DNA of 64,000 nt, from contig NZ_RYYV01000008.1 of NCBI RefSeq assembly GCF_003977665.1, positions 62,001 to 126,000 of the forward strand, read 5' to 3'. How positions within the stretch are numbered: position 1 is the first letter of the stretch; each line of letters opens with the position of its first letter. The notes under the pieces are model-generated. The model worked only from the letters and a program-made list of their open reading frames with translations, searched no databases and was not told where the DNA came from. Of the stretch, positions 42,551-51,265 are shown one piece after another. A program made the position numbers and the translations under genes. Source of the stretch: Dyella choica (GTDB lineage Bacteria > Pseudomonadota > Gammaproteobacteria > Xanthomonadales > Rhodanobacteraceae).

Positions 42551-43422
42551 TCCCCTTCTCCCTCTTGCCAGCGCAGCACCGCAAAAGCCTGCGAACCGGG
42601 CCGATATCCTTGCAAGCGTACCGTGGCACGCAAGATCGCGCGCGTGCCATCGGCAAGCACGGCCTCTGAACGAATACTATGCGTGATGCCGTTATTGGCG
42701 ACCAGCCCGCCCGCAGCGTTACCCCCTGCGGAGCTGGGGCGCGCGGCGATGATGGCAGCGGCATGTTGCAGATCCATGCCGGGACTCGAAGCCAGTGCCA
42801 GCAGCGGTGCCGTATTCGGATCGGGACTGGCGCGACCGGACCAGATCGTGACGTAGGGCGCAATTTTCGCGTACAGCTCGGGAGTCACGCCAAGCACCAT
42901 CTGCAACTCTTCCACGCTGGCGAAGGGGCCGTTGCGCGGACCGTAGTCGCGGCCTGCCGCGGCGTAGGCAGCATTGCGCTGCGCAACCTGCTGCGGCGAA
43001 ATCGGAAAACTGCGCCAGTCCACCATCGCCTGGGCAATCTGGCCCGCATGCACGCTATCGATACCGACGTTCTGAAACAGATGGGTGAGCACATCGGGCG
43101 AAGCGGAGTTCATGTCCACCTTGCCGCTTTCCGCCGTGATCGACACGCCTACCTTGGCTTGCTCGAACAACATCGGATACACGCGCCCGTCGGCAATCCA
43201 ACGGTCGTTGACGCTAGGCGCCTGCAATGCATAGACCGCGCGCATCACGCCAGCTTCGGCCGCGTAATGCGCCCGCGCTTGCTCGAATTGATAGTTCGAC
43301 TGCAGGCCTTCGGTGTGAGCCAGCACTGCGTAGCCGCCAAGCAGAATCGCTAGCAGGGTGCATGCCCACATCACCAGCAGCAAGGCGACACCGCGTTGGC
43401 TTCGACGCGAGCCACGTTTCAT
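42547..43422 (-). CDS. gspK: Type II secretion minor pseudopilin GspK
   Basis: This 291-residue minor pseudopilin caps the pseudopilus tip. The prepilin leader is MKRGSRRSQRG before VALLLVMWACTLLAILLGGY; K proteins characteristically lack the +5 Glu, as here. The large C-terminal domain includes the conserved VDMNSASPDVLTHLF region. The ATG at 43422 overlaps the gspJ stop; the upstream extension to 43518 is a shadow. Confidence 0.9.
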   Translation of the reverse strand: MKRGSRRSQRGVALLLVMWACTLLAILLGGYAVLAHTEGLQSNYQFEQARAHYAAEAGVMRAVYALQAPSVNDRWIADGRVYPMLFEQAKVGVSITAESGKVDMNSASPDVLTHLFQNVGIDSVHAGQIAQAMVDWRSFPISPQQVAQRNAAYAAAGRDYGPRNGPFASVEELQMVLGVTPELYAKIAPYVTIWSGRASPDPNTAPLLALASSPGMDLQHAAAIIAARPSSAGGNAAGGLVANNGITHSIRSEAVLADGTRAILRATVRLQGYRPGSQAFAVLRWQEGEGE

Positions 43423-44087
43423 GGCCCGACTCCCGGCCCGCGCAAGCCGCGCAGCAGATTGCCCGGCCCCTGGATCGCCGCGGCATTCACGCGCAACGGC
43501 ACGCTGAGCATCGGCCACGGGCGGCCCTGGTCGAGCGCCAGCTTGATCGTGACCAGGTTAGGCATGGTGGCCGGAGCATTCCAATGGTCCTGCCAGTCCA
43601 TCGGCTGACCTTGCTGATTCACGCCGCGGTAGCTGAAGCTGCCGTCGACTACGCCATCCAGCAGTACCTGCGGTTCGCCCACGGGTTTGGGTGCGCTGCC
43701 GTCCGGGGGCAACACGGCCAGGCTCGCCACGAGTTGCTTGCCGTGCTCGCCCTTGGCCAGCTTCAGTTCGATCAGCTGCGGCCCCATGCGCCCCAGGTAA
43801 CCAGGAAGGGGCGCAACGAACCGCATGGTCTCGCCGCCGCCTACAAAGAAAATGCCGTTGCCGTTGTCGTCGTGCCCCATGGGCTGGGTCATGGCCTGCG
43901 CAAGTTCACGGCTGAGGAACTGTTGTGCGGAACGGACTTCATCCAGTTGCTCGATCTTGATGCTGCCGGCTTGCACGGTATGCGTGGCCGAGCGCACGCC
44001 GGAGTACACGCCGAGCAGGAGCAGAGCGAGCAGCGCCATGGCAGCAAGCACTTCGAGCAGGGTGAAACCAGTGGCGAGACGCTTCAT
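43419..44087 (-). CDS. gspJ: Type II secretion minor pseudopilin GspJ
   Basis: This 222-residue pseudopilin has a short prepilin leader MKRLATG followed by FTLLEVLAAMALLALLLLGV with the conserved Glu5. The globular domain has the J-type pattern RSAQQFLSRELAQAMTQP. It forms the tip complex with GspI and GspK. The gene is coupled to gspI and gspK by four-base overlaps. Confidence 0.92.
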   Translation of the reverse strand: MKRLATGFTLLEVLAAMALLALLLLGVYSGVRSATHTVQAGSIKIEQLDEVRSAQQFLSRELAQAMTQPMGHDDNGNGIFFVGGGETMRFVAPLPGYLGRMGPQLIELKLAKGEHGKQLVASLAVLPPDGSAPKPVGEPQVLLDGVVDGSFSYRGVNQQGQPMDWQDHWNAPATMPNLVTIKLALDQGRPWPMLSVPLRVNAAAIQGPGNLLRGLRGPGVGP

Positions 44088-44491
44088 GGCGCGTTGCTAC
44101 CAATGCGCAAGGTGCTGAAACGCGCCGTGTGTTCGAACGGCGCCGAACCCCACATCACGTCGAGATCGAGCTTGTACATTCGAAACGCATACGGCGTACC
44201 CGGCGGCGTTGCGTTCGACACTGCCCACGGCGTTACCTGCAAACGCCAGCGGTAGCGGTTGTCGAAACTTCCCTGTGTCAGGCCGGGCTGCACGGGCTCA
44301 AGCACGAAGCGTGAGTCGAGCGCCGAGCGAGCCCACAACGCCGCCTGGGTATAGTCGGACGCCTTCTGTGAAAGCCGGATCGAACCGCCCGCCACTTCCA
44401 TCAGCGCAGCGAAGGCGATAGCCAGCAGCATGATGGCGGCGATCACTTCCAGCAGGCTGAAGCCACGTGCTTGGCGGGCCGAAGCGATCAC
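44084..44491 (-). CDS. gspI: Type II secretion minor pseudopilin GspI
   Basis: This pseudopilin of about 135 residues is read from a GTG at 44491 that overlaps the gspH stop (GTGA), in line with the coupling of all neighbours. It gives the short leader MIASARQARG before FSLLEVIAAIMLLAIAFAAL. An ATG-based start further upstream (44554) would add a long stretch in gspH coding sequence and is less likely. The C-terminal part shows the I-type pattern ASDYTQAALWARSALDSR. Confidence 0.85.
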   Translation of the reverse strand: MIASARQARGFSLLEVIAAIMLLAIAFAALMEVAGGSIRLSQKASDYTQAALWARSALDSRFVLEPVQPGLTQGSFDNRYRWRLQVTPWAVSNATPPGTPYAFRMYKLDLDVMWGSAPFEHTARFSTLRIGSNAP

Positions 44492-45075
44492 GAGTGCTTG
44501 GCCGTATCGAACAGGGTGATGGCCCCGGTCAGCCATGACACATTGACATGCCATTCACGCTGACCGCTGCGCAAGGTGATCCGCCCGCCGGTGGAACTGC
44601 CATCCGGAAAGAATCGGATGCGCGCCAGCTCGCCGCCGGATTGATCGCTGGTAGCACTGGTGACCGACAGCTCCAGCCCCTTCGGCAGGCGCATGTCGCG
44701 CCTGTCCGCGCCACGGTAGGTTTCGCCGCGGGTATCCACTTCGAACACGCTCTGTTTGCCAAGCACAATGGCCTGCGTACGTGTGGCGCGCAGCGACGCG
44801 GCAAGTTCGCTTGCCGCCGAGTTGATGCGCGCACTGGCAAGGCCGTGCGCCACCGAAATCGACACTGCCGCGGCGGCGACGCCGATGAGGATGATCACGG
44901 CGAGCATTTCCAGCAAGGTAAAACCTTGCAGGGAGCGGCGGACGAGGAAAGGAGAACGGGAGGTGCCAGCGCTTGGTGAGCGGCCACCGGAAACGGGGTC
45001 GGGAATACGCGAGACGGCACGCCGCGACGCGCCCTCCCGCTTCCCCTGCCCCGTTACCCGTGCCCTGCTCTTCAT
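44488..45075 (-). CDS. gspH: Type II secretion pseudopilin GspH with unusually long leader
   Basis: This 195-residue minor pseudopilin (FTLLEMLAVIILIGVAAAAV after the cleavage Gly51) begins at an ATG that overlaps the gspG stop. The leader is 51 residues rather than the usual 6-15, and is Arg/Ser/Pro/Gly-rich. No closer in-frame start codon exists between the ATG and the cleavage site. Either the pre-peptide is really this long or an unusual start is used. The globular part has the H pattern SELAASLRATRTQAIVLGKQ. Confidence 0.87.
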   Translation of the reverse strand: MKSRARVTGQGKREGASRRAVSRIPDPVSGGRSPSAGTSRSPFLVRRSLQGFTLLEMLAVIILIGVAAAAVSISVAHGLASARINSAASELAASLRATRTQAIVLGKQSVFEVDTRGETYRGADRRDMRLPKGLELSVTSATSDQSGGELARIRFFPDGSSTGGRITLRSGQREWHVNVSWLTGAITLFDTAKHS

Positions 45076-45512
45076 TGCCAGTTCCCCACATCCGCGTCAT
45101 AGCCCTCGCCACCGGGCTTGCCATCGCGGCCATAGAAAATCAGGTCGTAATTGCCGTGCTCGCCGGGATATTTGTAGCCAAAGTCATGGCCCCAGGGATC
45201 CTTCAGCTGGGTCGGCTTGACGTAGGGGCCTTGCCAGTTGGTGGCGTTGGCAGGCTTGGCGACCAGGTCAGTCAGTTGCGCCGGCGGCGAACCGTTGTCC
45301 AGCGCATAGGAGTCGACCGCCTGGCTCAACGTGGTGAGCTGGGCCTTGCCGGCGCCGAACTTGCCCTTGTCCACGCTGCTGCCTACCTGGCGCACGACGA
45401 TGGCGCCGACGATGCCGATCAACACGATCACAGCCAGCATTTCCAGCAGCGTGAAACCCGCGCTGCGACGGGGGGGGCGCAGCTGCCGGATCCTTATGGT
45501 TCTGTACTGCAT
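45072..45512 (-). CDS. gspG: Type II secretion major pseudopilin GspG
   Basis: This 146-residue major pseudopilin forms the piston-like pseudopilus. A 19-residue leader (MQYRTIRIRQLRPPRRSAG) precedes FTLLEMLAVIVLIGIVGAIV. The calcium-binding C-terminal region LKDPWGHDFGYKYPGEHG is typical of GspG. The ATG at 45512 follows GGAGAAA; upstream in-frame ATGs at 45551 and 45566 would lengthen the leader. Its end overlaps gspH. Confidence 0.93.
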   Translation of the reverse strand: MQYRTIRIRQLRPPRRSAGFTLLEMLAVIVLIGIVGAIVVRQVGSSVDKGKFGAGKAQLTTLSQAVDSYALDNGSPPAQLTDLVAKPANATNWQGPYVKPTQLKDPWGHDFGYKYPGEHGNYDLIFYGRDGKPGGEGYDADVGNWQ

Positions 45513-45569
45513 AGGTTGGTTTCTCCGTTGCGAAGCGAAATGTAATGCCATGACATGGGACAACACCGA

Positions 45570-46787
45570 TCACTGGATGTTGCTGGTAAGACTGAGCAGC
45601 GGCAGCAGGATGGCCGCCATGATGATGGCCACGAATACCGTCATCACGATCGTAAGGGTGGGCACCAGCGCAGCCAGCAGGCGGTCGATGGCGCGCCGGC
45701 TTTCCAGTTCGAAGGTATCGGCCACCTTCAACAGCATGGTGTCGAGTTGCCCGGCCTCCTCTCCGACCTGCACCATCTGGATCGCCAGGCGCGGAAAGCG
45801 CTGTGACTGTCCGAGCGCGAGGCTCAGGCCATTGCCGCCTTTGACCATGTCGGTGGCCTGCACCAGGGCTTCATCCAGCGCACGATTGGACGTGACCATC
45901 CGCGCGATACCCAATGCGGAAAGCAGCGGCACGCCATTCTTCACCAGCGTGCCCAGGGTGCGCGCAAGGCGCGCGGTTTCCACCTTCAGCACCAACGGCC
46001 CTACCATGCGGATCTTCAACAGCCGTTCGTGCCAGGCCAGCAGCAGGGCCGGATCGCGCATGCGTGCACGCCATATCATGACGCCACCGACCATGATGAC
46101 CGCAATCAGCCACCACCAGTCCTGCAACGTCGTGCCCAGGGCCAGCACGGCACGCGTAATTAAGGGAATCGGTACCTGCATGTCCTGGAAGATCGGCACG
46201 AATTGCGGCACCACGTAGGTAAGCAGCAACAACAGCGAGCCGAACACCCCCACCATCAGGAACGCCGGATAGATCAGCGCATTGATGATGCTGCCGCGCA
46301 ATTCCTGGGTGCGTTCGAGGTAATCGGCGAGGCGACGCAGCGTGTCTTCCAGCGAACCACCGACTTCGCCCGCGCGCACCAGCGCGATGTACAGCTTGGG
46401 AAATACGCCGTGCTCTTCGTCCATGGCCTGTGACAGCGGCGTACCGCCGCGCACGCGATCGCGCACGCGCTCGATCAGCTTCTTCGCATGTTCGCCCTCG
46501 GGCAGATCCATCAGGATGCCAAGCGCACGATCCAAGGGTTGTCCCGCGCCAAGGAGCGTCGCGAGTTGATGTGTGAACTGCGCCAGCTGATCGCCGGTAA
46601 AAGGACCGCGCTTGAGCAGGCCGGCCAAGCCGCTGCTGGCACCTTGCGCATCGGCGGGCTTGGCTTCCAGCGGCGTGTGCCCCTGGTCCTGCAGGCGCAC
46701 GATCACTTCGTCCAGGCTCGACGCCTCCATCTGTCCCTGCACGATTTCGCCGGAAGCGCTGACCGCGCGGTATCGGAACTGGCTCAT
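45570..46787 (-). CDS. gspF: Type II secretion platform protein GspF
   Basis: This 405-residue inner membrane platform protein has two homologous halves, each with a cytoplasmic helical domain and membrane helices. Marker segments are LATLLGAGQPLDRALGIL, GEVGGSLEDTLRRLADYLER in the first half, and GEEAGQLDTMLLKVADTFE in the second. The conserved Gly-Glu motifs are those of T2SS/T4P platform proteins. It lies 84 bases downstream of gspE, and that gap contains a hairpin repeat. Confidence 0.94.
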   Translation of the reverse strand: MSQFRYRAVSASGEIVQGQMEASSLDEVIVRLQDQGHTPLEAKPADAQGASSGLAGLLKRGPFTGDQLAQFTHQLATLLGAGQPLDRALGILMDLPEGEHAKKLIERVRDRVRGGTPLSQAMDEEHGVFPKLYIALVRAGEVGGSLEDTLRRLADYLERTQELRGSIINALIYPAFLMVGVFGSLLLLLTYVVPQFVPIFQDMQVPIPLITRAVLALGTTLQDWWWLIAVIMVGGVMIWRARMRDPALLLAWHERLLKIRMVGPLVLKVETARLARTLGTLVKNGVPLLSALGIARMVTSNRALDEALVQATDMVKGGNGLSLALGQSQRFPRLAIQMVQVGEEAGQLDTMLLKVADTFELESRRAIDRLLAALVPTLTIVMTVFVAIIMAAILLPLLSLTSNIQ

Positions 46788-46806
46788 GGGAACAATAGCT
46801 CTTTGT

Positions 46807-46854
46807 ATTCGCCCCCTCTCCCCTCCGGGGAGAGGATTGAGGTGAGGGGCGAAT
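46807..46854. repeat. Nested inverted repeat in the gspE-gspF gap
   Basis: An outer 9-bp perfect repeat (ATTCGCCCC at 46807-46815 and GGGGCGAAT at 46846-46854) encloses a perfect 8-bp hairpin CTCTCCCC-TCC-GGGGAGAG (46816-46834). This CCCTCTCCC-type hairpin is a widespread proteobacterial intergenic repeat. It may partly end transcription or stabilise the gspE mRNA and so alter the ratio of GspE to GspF. Confidence 0.75.
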
Positions 46855-46871
46855 CTTGCGCAACAGCGGCG

Positions 46872-48605
46872 TCAACCCTCCTGCGTAACACGCAACACCT
46901 CCTCGATGGTGGTGATACCCGCCACCGCCTTGGCAATACCATCCTCATACATGGTGCGCATGCCTTCGGCGCGAGCCTGGCGCTCGATTTCGCTGGCATC
47001 GGCGCGCTGCATCACCAGGCGGCGCAGGGCATCGCTCATCACCAGGAATTCCATGATGGCGCGGCGGCCACGATAACCGGTGGGATTGGTCACGCTGCTG
47101 CCCGGCTTCCACAAGCGAATCGGCCGCTCGCTGGTGTACTTCTCCAGCTCGAATTCCTTGACCACTTCCGGCGGCGCTTCGTAAGAGATGGCGGTTTCCG
47201 GATCGAGCCGGCGCACCAGGCGCTGCGCAAGAATGCCGTTGACGGTGGAACCGAGCAGGTAATCTTCCACCCCCATGTCGAGCAGACGCGTCACGCCGCC
47301 GGAGGCGCTGTTGGTATGCAGCGTGGACAGCACCAAATGACCGGTCAGCGCGGACTGGATGGCGATGCGGCAGGTTTCCAGGTCGCGCATTTCGCCGATC
47401 ATGATCACGTCCGGATCCTGGCGCATGATCGAACGCAGCGCGTTGGCGAAATCCAGACCGATCTGCGGCTTCACCTGGATCTGGTTGATGCCTTCGAGCT
47501 GGTATTCCACCGGGTCTTCCACGGTGATGATCTTCACGCCCGGCGTGTTGATCTTCGACAACGCCGTGTAGAGCGTGGTGGTTTTACCCGAACCCGTGGG
47601 GCCGGTGACGAGCAGGATGCCATGCGGGCGCTCAAGCACGTCGATGAAACGCTTCTGGAAATGATCGGTGAAGCCCAGTGAGGCGAAATCGAACACCACC
47701 GTTTCGCGATCGAGAATGCGCATCACCACCGATTCGCCGAAACTGGTCGGCACCGTGGATACGCGCAGGTCAAGCTCCTTGCCTTGTACGCGCAACTGGA
47801 TGCGTCCATCCTGCGGCAGGCGGCGCTCGGCGATGTTGAGCTTGGCCATGATCTTCACGCGACTGATCACCGCCGCGGTCGAGCTGGAAGGCGGCGCTTC
47901 CACTTCATGCAGTACGCCGTCTATGCGGTAGCGCACTTTCAGGCGATTCTCGAAGGGCTCGATGTGCACGTCCGAAGCGCGTTGTTCCACCGCGCGCTGC
48001 AGGATCAGGTTCACCAGGCGGATGACCGGCGCCTCGGAAGCCAGGTCACGCAGGTGCTCCACGTCTTCTTCCTGCGCGCCGCTGCCGTCGAGGTTTTCCA
48101 CGATGGCGCCCATCGCCGAACGGCCCTGGCCATAGTAGCGCTCGATCAGGTCATCGATCTCCGAACGGAGGCCGACGCACAGCGACACCGGTTTGCCCGA
48201 GGCCAATTGCACGGCATGCAGCGGATAAGGATCGGCAGGGTCGGCAACGACCAGGGCCAGGCCCTCCTCGCCCATGCGCACCGGCACCACATGCTGTTGC
48301 TTGAGGAAACGCGCCGACACATCGAGATCGGCCGGCGGCATATCGGGCGCCTCGCGCGCCGCCAGCAGCGGCACATGCAGGAGTTCGGCCCAGGCTTCGG
48401 CCAGGTCGCGCTCGGACACCAGCCCCAACCGGGCCAGCAAGGCCGTCAAGGTGCCCTCCGGGGCCTCCTCGTGCAGCCGTTTGGCGCGCGCCAGGTCGTT
48501 GTCCTTCAGGCGACCACGCGTAACCAGCAGCGCGCACACGGCTGCCTCGTGGTCTTCCATGGCTTGGATCGTCCCGCTGGACGCCGGCTTCAAGGCTGCC
48601 GACAT
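46872..48605 (-). CDS. gspE: Type II secretion ATPase GspE
   Basis: This 577-residue cytoplasmic ATPase drives the pseudopilus. An N-terminal helical domain (about residues 1-150) binds GspL. The RecA-like core has Walker A GPTGSGKTTTLYTAL, the Asp box ITVEDPVEYQLEG, Walker B IMIGEMRDLETCRIAIQSAL and the His box LVLSTLHTN. The usual tetracysteine zinc motif after the core is absent: the stretch with VRRLDPETAISYEAPPEV and WKPGSSVTNPTGYRG has no Cys. It is first of the cluster. Confidence 0.94.
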   Translation of the reverse strand: MSAALKPASSGTIQAMEDHEAAVCALLVTRGRLKDNDLARAKRLHEEAPEGTLTALLARLGLVSERDLAEAWAELLHVPLLAAREAPDMPPADLDVSARFLKQQHVVPVRMGEEGLALVVADPADPYPLHAVQLASGKPVSLCVGLRSEIDDLIERYYGQGRSAMGAIVENLDGSGAQEEDVEHLRDLASEAPVIRLVNLILQRAVEQRASDVHIEPFENRLKVRYRIDGVLHEVEAPPSSSTAAVISRVKIMAKLNIAERRLPQDGRIQLRVQGKELDLRVSTVPTSFGESVVMRILDRETVVFDFASLGFTDHFQKRFIDVLERPHGILLVTGPTGSGKTTTLYTALSKINTPGVKIITVEDPVEYQLEGINQIQVKPQIGLDFANALRSIMRQDPDVIMIGEMRDLETCRIAIQSALTGHLVLSTLHTNSASGGVTRLLDMGVEDYLLGSTVNGILAQRLVRRLDPETAISYEAPPEVVKEFELEKYTSERPIRLWKPGSSVTNPTGYRGRRAIMEFLVMSDALRRLVMQRADASEIERQARAEGMRTMYEDGIAKAVAGITTIEEVLRVTQEG

Positions 48606-48821
48606 GGTTCCACCCCGTTAGGTTTCACTTAAATAACAATGGCCGCGCGCCGTCTCGCGCCCTGCGCCGAAAAGCGACTCCCATTGGTAACACATCACCA
48701 AAGGGGCTGGCGAGCCTAACTTCGAGACGTTGTTCACGTGCTAAGAGACTGTGAAGACGCAGGCGCCGGCATGGATCAGGCCCTTCACGGATGAGACAAT
48801 AGAAGCTTTGAAGGGTTCTCC

Positions 48822-49607
48822 ATGCAGCTCGTCGATATCGGCGCCAACCTCACCCATGAATCCTTCCGGCATGATTTCGATGCTGTGCTGCAGCGAGCAC
48901 AGGCGCACGGGGTGGTTCAAATGGTGGTCACCGGCGCGTCACATGTCGGTAGCGATCATGCACTGGAACTCGCCCGCCGCCATCCGGACATGCTGTATGC
49001 CACGGCAGGTGTGCATCCGCACCATGCGGTCGATTACAACGATGTGACCGACGCTCATCTGCGCGAGTTGGCGCGGATGCCGGAAGTGCGCGCCGTAGGC
49101 GAAACCGGACTGGACTATCACCGCAATTATTCTCCGCGCGACGTGCAGCTCGAAGTGTTCGAACGGCAATTACGGATCGCCGCGGACGTCGGCAAGCCGC
49201 TGTTCCTGCATCAGCGCGATGCTCATCACGATTTTTTCGCCCTGCTGAAACGCTATCGCGACAAGGTCCCGGCAGTCGTGGTGCATTGCTTTACTGATAC
49301 GCACGAGGCGCTCGGTGACTACCTCGCGCTGGACTGCCACATCGGCATCACTGGCTGGATCTGCGACGAGCGTCGCGGCACCCATCTGCGCGAATTCGTG
49401 CGCGAAATCCCCACCGACCGTCTGCTGATCGAAACGGACGCACCGTATTTGCTCCCTCGTAGCGTACGCCCGCAACCGAGCCACCGGCGCAACGAGCCGA
49501 TGTACCTGAGGCACATCTGCGAAGAGATTGCGCGCGATCGCGGTGAACCGGTGGAAGCGACGGCGGCCAACAGCACCGCGGCGGCACGGGCATTCTTCGG
49601 CCTGTAG
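48822..49607 (+). CDS. tatD: TatD-family metal-dependent DNase
   Basis: This 261-residue hydrolase has the TatD motifs: VDIGANLTHESF at the start, AVGETGLDYHRNY with the metal-ligand Glu, FLHQRDAHHDFFALL, VVHCFTDTHE and the catalytic Asp in LIETDAPYLLP. E. coli TatD is a 3'-5' exonuclease with a role in DNA repair; it is not itself part of Tat export. It is divergent from gspE and ends in a REP-like hairpin. Confidence 0.92.
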   Translation: MQLVDIGANLTHESFRHDFDAVLQRAQAHGVVQMVVTGASHVGSDHALELARRHPDMLYATAGVHPHHAVDYNDVTDAHLRELARMPEVRAVGETGLDYHRNYSPRDVQLEVFERQLRIAADVGKPLFLHQRDAHHDFFALLKRYRDKVPAVVVHCFTDTHEALGDYLALDCHIGITGWICDERRGTHLREFVREIPTDRLLIETDAPYLLPRSVRPQPSHRRNEPMYLRHICEEIARDRGEPVEATAANSTAAARAFFGL

Positions 49608-49631
49608 GCTGGGGTACAAAACCCAACCTGC
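49604..49631. repeat. REP-like single hairpin, copy 5
   Basis: GTAGGCTGGGGTACAAAACC continues CAACCTGC. It includes the tatD stop codon TAG and lies between tatD and the convergent rluE gene. It is a degenerate single unit of the family at 8311. Confidence 0.6.
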
Positions 49632-49633
49632 CA

Positions 49634-50170
49634 TCAGCGCAAAAGCACGCGCGTTTGACCCGGCACCAACCCATCCAGGGCATAACCTCCGATCCGCACG
49701 CGTATCAACCGCAGGGTCGGAAAACCTACCGCCGCCGTCATCCTGCGCACCTGGCGATTGCGCCCTTCGCGCAAGGTGATCGACAGCCAGCTGGTGGGGA
49801 TGCTCTTGCGAAAACGCACTGGCGGATCGCGCGGCCACAGCCAAGCGGGCTCTTGCGCGTGTTCGGCCAGCGTCGGCAAGGTCGGTCCGTCGTTCAATAC
49901 GACGCCCTGGCTCAGCGCGCGTACCGCTTCGTCGCTTAGCGCGCCGTCCACCTGCACCAGGTAGGTTTTCGGCTGCTTGTGTTTCGGGTCGGTCAGGCGG
50001 TGCGCGAGTACGCCATCATCCGTCAGCAGCAGCAGGCCTTCGCTGTCGTGATCCAGGCGGCCGGCAGGATAAACATCCTTCTGCCGCACATAGTCGGTCA
50101 GCGTCGGGCGGTCGTCATGGGCGGTGAACTGACATAGCACACCGAACGGCTTGTTCAGCGCAATGAGCAT
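49634..50170 (-). CDS. rluE: 23S rRNA pseudouridine synthase, RluE type
   Basis: This 178-residue pseudouridine synthase of the RsuA family lacks the S4 domain, as RluE does. The motifs are [15 protein letters not shown] at the start, [17 protein letters not shown] with the catalytic Asp, and [20 protein letters not shown]. It modifies U2457 in E. coli 23S rRNA by family. The start at 50170 is the only suitable ATG and equals the family start. Confidence 0.9.
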   Translation of the reverse strand: MLIALNKPFGVLCQFTAHDDRPTLTDYVRQKDVYPAGRLDHDSEGLLLLTDDGVLAHRLTDPKHKQPKTYLVQVDGALSDEAVRALSQGVVLNDGPTLPTLAEHAQEPAWLWPRDPPVRFRKSIPTSWLSITLREGRNRQVRRMTAAVGFPTLRLIRVRIGGYALDGLVPGQTRVLLR

Positions 50171-50185
50171 GGTGTTCTAAGGATC

Positions 50186-50246
50186 GTAGGCTGGGATGAC
50201 AATCCCAGCTTCACGGCGGGATGCTGGGATTGTCATCCCAGCCTAC
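50186..50246. repeat. REP-like inverted repeat pair, copy 6 (most symmetric)
   Basis: GTAGGCTGGGATGACAATCC then CAGC, about 16 bases, then GCTGGGATTGTCATCCCAGC and CTAC. Both units are intact and in mirror orientation, so the whole can also fold as one long hairpin. It lies between rluE and the exported methyltransferase gene, close to both. Confidence 0.9.
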
Positions 50247-50251
50247 CCTTT

Positions 50252-51172
50252 TCAATGCGCGCCCGGATTGGCGGCGGTGGTCGCAGCCGCCGGGACGGCC
50301 GGCGCTTTATTGACGCCGGTCTTTACGAAACGCAGCGTCATGCGATCGGATTCGCCGATGGCAAGATACTTGTCGCGATCCTGATCACCCAGGGCCAAGC
50401 TGGGCGGCAGGGTCCACACGCCCTTGGGATAGTTCTTCGTGTCCTTGGGATTGGCGTTGATCTCGCTCTGCCCGTCCAGCTTGAAGCCCGCATCGGTAGC
50501 CAGCTTGATAACGTAATCGGTCGGCAGATAGCCGCTGCCCTTGACGGCATCCAGAGTGGCGCCGGTCGCTGCGCGATGCTCCGCCACGCCCAGCGTACCG
50601 CCGGTTTTCAGCACGGCATAGAACGCCTTGAACATGGCTTCGGCATTGCCGGCCATCACCCAGTTGTGCACGTTACGGAAGGTCAGCACCATGTCCGCCG
50701 AGCCAGGCGCCCCGAGCACGGGCGCTTTGGGATTGAAGGTGATGACGCTGGCCTTGCTGTATTGGGCGGGATCGGTCTTGAATTTGGCGCGCAACGCGTC
50801 GGCATCCTGCCTTTCCTCGGCGCCGTTGCCTGCGGGCACCGCAGCAATGTAATGGCCGTTATCGCGCAATATGGGCGCCAGGATCTCGCTGTACCAGCCG
50901 CCGCCGGGAGTGATTTCGATCACGGTCTTGTCCGGCTGCAGCCCGAAGAACTGCAGGGTGGCCTTGGGATGGCGGTAGACATCGCGCGCCTTGTTGGGAG
51001 CGGAGCGCCAGGAACCGGCCAAGGCCGAGTCGAGCTGACCGGCCGTGAAGTCGCTGGCACTGGTCGGCGGGACCAGGTCGCCAGCGGGCTGATCCTGCGC
51101 CGCCTGTTGCGCGTGCGCCACACCGGCAAGCAACAGGGCAACGGACAATCCGAAGGCGAAGCGGGTCTTCAT
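50252..51172 (-). CDS. Methyltransferase-like protein with signal peptide
   Basis: This 306-residue protein combines an export signal (MKTRFAFGLSVALLLAGVAHA) with a class I SAM-dependent methyltransferase fold: TVIEITPGGGWYSEILAPIL is the SAM-site strand, followed by ADMVLTFRNVHNWVM and LGVAEHRA. SAM is not present in the periplasm by general knowledge, so an exported SAM enzyme is odd, though such proteins are widespread in xanthomonads. The ribosome binding site (AAAGGAG) and start are clear. A periplasmic role without SAM, or a misread signal, remain open. Confidence 0.82.
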   Translation of the reverse strand: MKTRFAFGLSVALLLAGVAHAQQAAQDQPAGDLVPPTSASDFTAGQLDSALAGSWRSAPNKARDVYRHPKATLQFFGLQPDKTVIEITPGGGWYSEILAPILRDNGHYIAAVPAGNGAEERQDADALRAKFKTDPAQYSKASVITFNPKAPVLGAPGSADMVLTFRNVHNWVMAGNAEAMFKAFYAVLKTGGTLGVAEHRAATGATLDAVKGSGYLPTDYVIKLATDAGFKLDGQSEINANPKDTKNYPKGVWTLPPSLALGDQDRDKYLAIGESDRMTLRFVKTGVNKAPAVPAAATTAANPGAH

Positions 51173-51265
51173 GACGACTCCTTTTAAAGGTGCGCGACAG
51201 CCTGCCGCAAGCGCCGTACAACGCGCGTCGACATTTTACAATTAATTTACGAATTGCGCACGGTC

